Source of the DNA: Lineus longissimus
Taxonomy: Eukaryota; Nemertea; Pilidiophora; Heteronemertea; Lineidae
Direction: 5' to 3'
Assembly (NCBI RefSeq): GCF_910592395.1
Contig: NC_088319.1
Coordinates: forward strand, 4,276,001-4,340,000
Length of the DNA: 64,000 bases
Shown: positions 59,812 to 64,000 of the stretch, piece after piece
How positions within the stretch are numbered: position 1 is the first letter of the stretch
Layout: each line of letters opens with the position of its first letter
Notes under the pieces: model-generated
Told to the model about the DNA's origin: nothing
Databases searched by the model: none
What the model saw: the letters and a program-made list of their open reading frames with translations, nothing else
Made by a program: the position numbers and the translations under genes

Positions 59812-60722
59812 GCAAGATCGAACAGCTCGAGTATGAAGTTAGGCGATATAGGTCGAACAGTGTTGGTCTGGCTGAGGCAAGGCTCACTGGTACAGGTGAG
59901 ATGACAACAGCCGATGTACACAGACTCTTCTTTAGTGGTAAACATTCCAAGCGTGGATATGGGATGGCAGCCATGATTCATAAGGACACGGCACCAGCAG
60001 TTCTAAAAGCAACCTATTGGTAGTCCCTAGTGCACCAACTGTGAAATTAGTAAAAACTAACCATTAATTAGTGGTTCCAACTAAAATAGGTAGTAAAACT
60101 ACCATCAAAATGGTTAAGAATTATCATTTTGATAGTTAAAACAAATAATTCCACAGTCAGTGCAATAGCAACTACATGTACCAGAGTAGTAAAACATAAC
60201 AATAATTAGTTACTTTCACTATTTAATTTTAAAAAGAGTATTGACCAGTCTCCAACCGTATGATGACTGTGAGGATCAGCGCAAAACCATTCAACCTGTC
60301 AGTTGTCCAGATCTACGCTCCAACAAGCTTTGGATCCGAGGACAGGATGAATGGATTTTACGAAGACATCATGGCTACTATGCAGTCTCTCCCAAAGCAG
60401 GACATTATTATGGTAGTAGGGGGCTGTGACGCAAAAATCGGCACCGATGCCTAGGACCAATGGAAAGGCAACGTCGGGAGATTTTGCTCAGGAGTAACAA
60501 ACAAGAGGGGCCTCCGGATAATTGAATTTCCTCAAAAACTCAGTCGAAAGGCAACTTGGCATTCCTCTATTGGTAACACACACAACATGATCGAGTACAT
60601 TACGGTTACGAAAGTTTTCGTGAGCAGCATCAGCATGGCTGAGACCAGGACCTATCCAGGAGCAGATGTTGGAATTGACCATGACCCTGTCCTTACCCCA
60701 ATGGCGCTTTTACTATCCTCAT
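59812..60722 (+). pseudogene. RTE-like endonuclease pseudogene in copy B, interrupted
   Basis: Reads EQLEYEVRRYRSNSVGLAEA and ARLTGTGEMTTADVHRLFFS, then SKRGYGMAAMIHKDTAPAVL, which is better preserved here than in A. The shared AT-rich insertion (about 60010-60230) follows, then PVSNRMMTVRISAKPFN, VVQIYAPTSFGSEDRMNGF and IIMVVGGCDAKIGTDA. The usual GDFN reads GGCD. A deletion of about 50 bp removes the EFARFHELAIANTF part present in copy A, and a later block still reads YPGADVGIDHDPVL. Stops and frameshifts are present and no RT domain follows. Confidence 0.78.
60010..60230. mobile_element. AT-rich insertion inside the endonuclease of copy B
   Basis: Counterpart of 51750-51960, at the same point in the host sequence and nearly identical apart from small indels (an extra TCATTTTGATAGT at about 60123). 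This shows the insertion was present before A and B separated. Confidence 0.55.
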
Positions 60723-61928
60723 GACAAGCTACAATCCAGGTTACAAGCTACAATCCAGGCTACAATCCAAGTTGTCCCTTGAGACTGATATTTCTGCTCC
60801 AAAGGCTGAATTTCAAATGTTAATTGCTTAATAAATGCCAACCCGCTCTAAATTCTTTTTACGTTTAATCATAATTATCATGTCAGTGAACAACTTGATT
60901 ATAGGTATCTCATAAAATATAACCCATACCAGTCCAGCAAGTCAGGAATGCAAACAGGATGATAAAAGTAGGAAACAGGTTAAGAAGTTTCTATGCTATA
61001 CTCGATTAAACAACTGATAAAATGATAGAGATAATATACTAGTATTTTATCGTCCTTTATTACGAGCTACACTGTACATTCGTAAGAGGATTCTTGCCAG
61101 ATTCCTAATATAGTTAAGATCTAAACTAAGAAATCTTGCAACGAAATGTACATGCACTCGTTCACAAAACTGAATAATATCTTTAAAATCTTATACAAAT
61201 CTTAATTCTGGATTTTAGCTGGGGAGATCAGAGCCGCGATAATCGGTTCCTGTCCCATGCAAGGACCTACGATGACCACCGTAAACATGGTAAACGAGCG
61301 ATTTTTGTTGCATGCAATCATGATCACAGGTCGCAGTGACAAAAAGCATAAGTCTACTTTAGGTTCAAGGATCAGGATCAGAAATAGCTACGTAACTACA
61401 TGTACATTTTTTATATGTGAACATGCGTATGGGGTCGGATTCTATTCCACGATATCCATTTTAAAAGCAATCGATGTCAAAATAAGTTCATGCACTGTTT
61501 TCTTTGAATCAATTTTCACAAATACAGTTATTGACGCTGGTTGTGTTGTTATTGATTAAACGTTGTCTTGTTAAAGCCACAGTTATCTTGCTGATATCAG
61601 GCTCTATTGTATCGGTTGTGTCTGTCGCAGCAGAACTAGGGACACAAGATCAGAGAGGTGACTAAACATGCTATTTTCGAAATTCACCATTTCCTGATCA
61701 GCGCCTCTTGTGGCCATCTATCGACTCCTGTAGTGGAGATGGGCTCCACAAGGAGTTACCCAGCCCGTGAATCAACATGGCAAGGAAAACAACGAAATCC
61801 ATACCGGATCGGATGCGTCCCGGGTTATGAACGTTCGCGCCTATTACAAGCCAGGGTGGAGTTGATAAATGTGCAACTGGCATCCAGACACCCATAATCT
61901 GCCTTCGGCGACAGATCATCGTTATCGG

Positions 61929-62104
61929 AAAATGGCATGTGCGGACCCTGAATGCCAGCTGCGGACAAGGTCGAACAGCTCGAGTATGAACTTCAGCGGT
62001 ACAGGTGGAATATTGTTTGTCTGGCTGTGGCCAGGCTCACTGGTACAGGTGAGATGACAAAAGCTGATGGACACAGACTCTTCTTGAGTGGTCAACATTC
62101 CTAG
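61929..62104 (+). pseudogene. N-terminal endonuclease fragment in copy C
   Basis: GKWHVRTLNAS-like and EQLEYELQRYRWNIVCLAVA-like coding, then ARLTGTGEMTKADGHRLFLS, ending at the 62107 deletion junction. Only the first third of the domain remains. Confidence 0.7.
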
Positions 62105-63692
62105 TGTTTACGTTTAATCATAATTATCATGCCAGTGAACAACTTGATTATAGGCATCTCATAAAATATAACCCATACTAGTCCGGCAAGTCAGGAATGC
62201 AAACAGGATGATAAAAGTAGGAAACAGGTTAAGAAGTTTCTATGCTATTCCCGATTAAACAACTGATAAAATGATAGAGATAATATACTAGTATTGTACC
62301 GTCCTTTATTACGAGCTAGACTGTACATTTGTAAGAGGATTCTTGCCAGATTCCTAATATAGTTAAGATCTAAAATAAGAAATCTTGCAACGAAATGTAC
62401 ATGCACTCGTTCACAAAACTGAATAATATCTTTAAAATCTTATACAAATCTTAATTCTTGATTTTGGCCGGGGAGATCAGAGCCGCGATAATCGATTCCT
62501 GTCCCCCATGCAAGGACCTACGATGACCACCGTTAACATGGTAAACGAGCGATTTTTGTTGCATGCAATCATGATCACAGGTCGTAGTGACAAAAAGCAC
62601 CAGTCTACTTTAGCTTCAAGGATCAGGATCAGAAATAGCTACGTAACAACATTTTTATATGTGAACATGCGTATGGGGTCGGATTCTATTCCACGATATC
62701 CATTTTCAAAGCAATCGATGTCAAAATAAGTTGATGCACTGTTTTCTTTGAATCAATTTTAACAAATACAGTTATTGACGCTGGTTGTGTTGTTATTGAT
62801 TAAACGTTGTCTTGTTAAAGCCACAGTTATCTTGCTAATATCAGGCTCTATTGCATCGGTTGTGTCTGTCGCAGCAGAACTAGGGACACAAGATCAGAGA
62901 GGTGACTTAACATGCTATTTTCGAAATTCACCATTTCCTGATCAGCGCCTCTTGTAGCGGAGCTCAGAGACGTAGACGCTGACGTCCTCACTTACGTCCT
63001 CACTTACTTAAGAGATTTACTTTTGGCGAACTATTGACCAAACGAAGCTTGATATGCCTAATTATTATTTCCGCATGGTAAATGTGTGCTTTTACCTTTG
63101 ATGTGTTGTTGTGAATTACGTGTACGCTCTATTAAACGTCCTTGGTTTCAGTTGATGTGTCTGGCATTTGACCGACGAATGTTTGGGGTCAGCGCTGACA
63201 GCAGTGTTAAAGTATGTTATTTGTACACAAATGCATTTGAGATATACATGTACGCTCGTGCCATGCAAAATTCTGCATTTTAACATATCCCAGGAGGCTC
63301 TTGGTTGAGTTTCCAAAAACTCTCAGTTCCGCAAACAGAAAGAGGCTAACTATGATTTGTGATAGCAATGTATTTCAGAATGTTACTTCGATAATCAAAT
63401 CGTCATTGATCCATTGTCGAAATATGCTTGTCTTAACAGAAAATTTCGCGTTTAGGAGGTTTTCACAAATTTGGCGAGTAGTTCATGATCGCGAAAGCAT
63501 TCTGCCGCGAAAATCCTTTCCTTTTCGGCAAGAATTCCATGTCATTGTTGGCATTGCATCCAGCTACAGGCCTTATTGCGATCGAGGTGTTTAAAGAGAC
63601 TGCGTTTACAGTCTGCCCTTCGAAATTAGCACGTATCGTAATGACTCCTAATAACCACAAATTCCACATGTCTTGAATAGTGCCCACCCAGG

Positions 63693-64000
63693 ACCAATCT
63701 TGGTGTACCTTAACTTCACTTAAATATCCGTATGTGCACCCAGTGTGAAATTCGCGCCGATTAAAAACCTGTGTCTTAGGTTGAAAATGGTATGTTTGTC
63801 TTGTAGCAAATCACAAAATCTCGTGTCGAACATTTGCTCTATTTTTCGCTTAAAAAGTGTATAAATATACATGTATGACAGATGGTGGTAAGAAATAAAG
63901 AAAAAGTATTTTTAAGAACATAATACTATTTACTATGTCATTAGGTATGCTGTATGAGATGATTCCCCCATCCATACATACATCCGTTCATAGCATACGT
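63693..64000. mobile_element. Left part of a second GGTGCACC MITE, truncated and cut by the window edge
   Basis: From CCAGGACCAATCTTGGTGTA onward this matches 54240 and following, including ATTCGCGCCGATTAAAAACC. The outermost terminal bases (GGTGCACCTTAAGTG) are deleted here. Confidence 0.65.

Larger units (their letters stand above)
59520..61710 (+). repeat. Composite repeat, copy B
   Basis: Aligns to copy A from its left edge (A 50833), skips about A 51030-51548, then continues to A 53477, where it is cut off and joined to copy C. The interrupted endonuclease, the CTACAATCCAGG block and the long tail are all present. Confidence 0.75.
61711..64000 (+). repeat. Composite repeat, copy C (runs off the right edge)
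   Basis: Starts abruptly at the position equivalent to A 51301, directly joined to the cut end of copy B. It follows A to about 51696, jumps to A 52637 at 62107, and then follows A to the window end (A about 54512). It lacks most of the endonuclease and lacks the AT-rich insertion. At 63687 it also lacks about 33 bp at the left end of the GGTGCACC MITE. Confidence 0.75.

Noticed and set aside
61257-61559. 100-codon ORF in copy B and its counterparts at 52992 and 62508
   Set aside because: Repeat-derived; frame and length vary between copies through indels.

Overview
The window looks like a gene-poor stretch of an animal nuclear genome. It is AT-rich, with exons split by GT-AG introns, long non-coding stretches, and many terminal-inverted-repeat (TIR) mobile elements, minisatellites and decayed LINEs. 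One repeat family has CTCACC/GGTGAG termini, a CGTC-rich start and an internal module containing AGGTCACAGAGGTCA. It resembles repeats common in lophotrochozoan genomes (molluscs, brachiopods, annelids). A marine lophotrochozoan is therefore my best guess, but it is inference and not shown by the sequence.

The only well-supported multi-exon gene is a plus-strand TPR-MYND zinc-finger protein, with five coding exons between 43771 and 45977. All splice phases agree and two exons have competing in-frame donors. A second gene enters at the left edge on the minus strand (1-241) with an exon encoding a membrane anchor and two N-glycosylation sequons. A PAN/Apple-like exon with a possible signal peptide lies at 55339-55671. 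A 333-codon intronless ORF of unknown family lies at 57174-58175; it is much longer than any chance ORF here.

From 242 to 43743 I find no convincing coding exon, apart from a frameshifted coding-like remnant (29526-29880, minus), a LINE reverse-transcriptase tail remnant (35935-36076, minus) and a doubtful minus ORF (17591-17911). The stretch is intron or intergenic DNA carrying repeats: three pogo-like MITEs plus a half copy, three CTCACC/GGTGAG elements (a fourth lies at 46640-47420), a 934-bp foldback element, several other MITEs and two minisatellites.

From 48.4 kb rightward the DNA is rearranged. There is a promoter-like cluster (inverted CCAAT, two CREs, TATA) at 48797-48872, a 71-bp minisatellite, a direct-direct-inverted repeat (50172-50428), and three partial copies (A 50833-about 54800, B 59520-61710, C 61711-64000) of a composite repeat. 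Copies A and B hold a broken RTE-like LINE endonuclease region interrupted at the same point by the same AT-rich segment. The PAN exon and the 333-codon ORF sit in the single-copy island between copies A and B.
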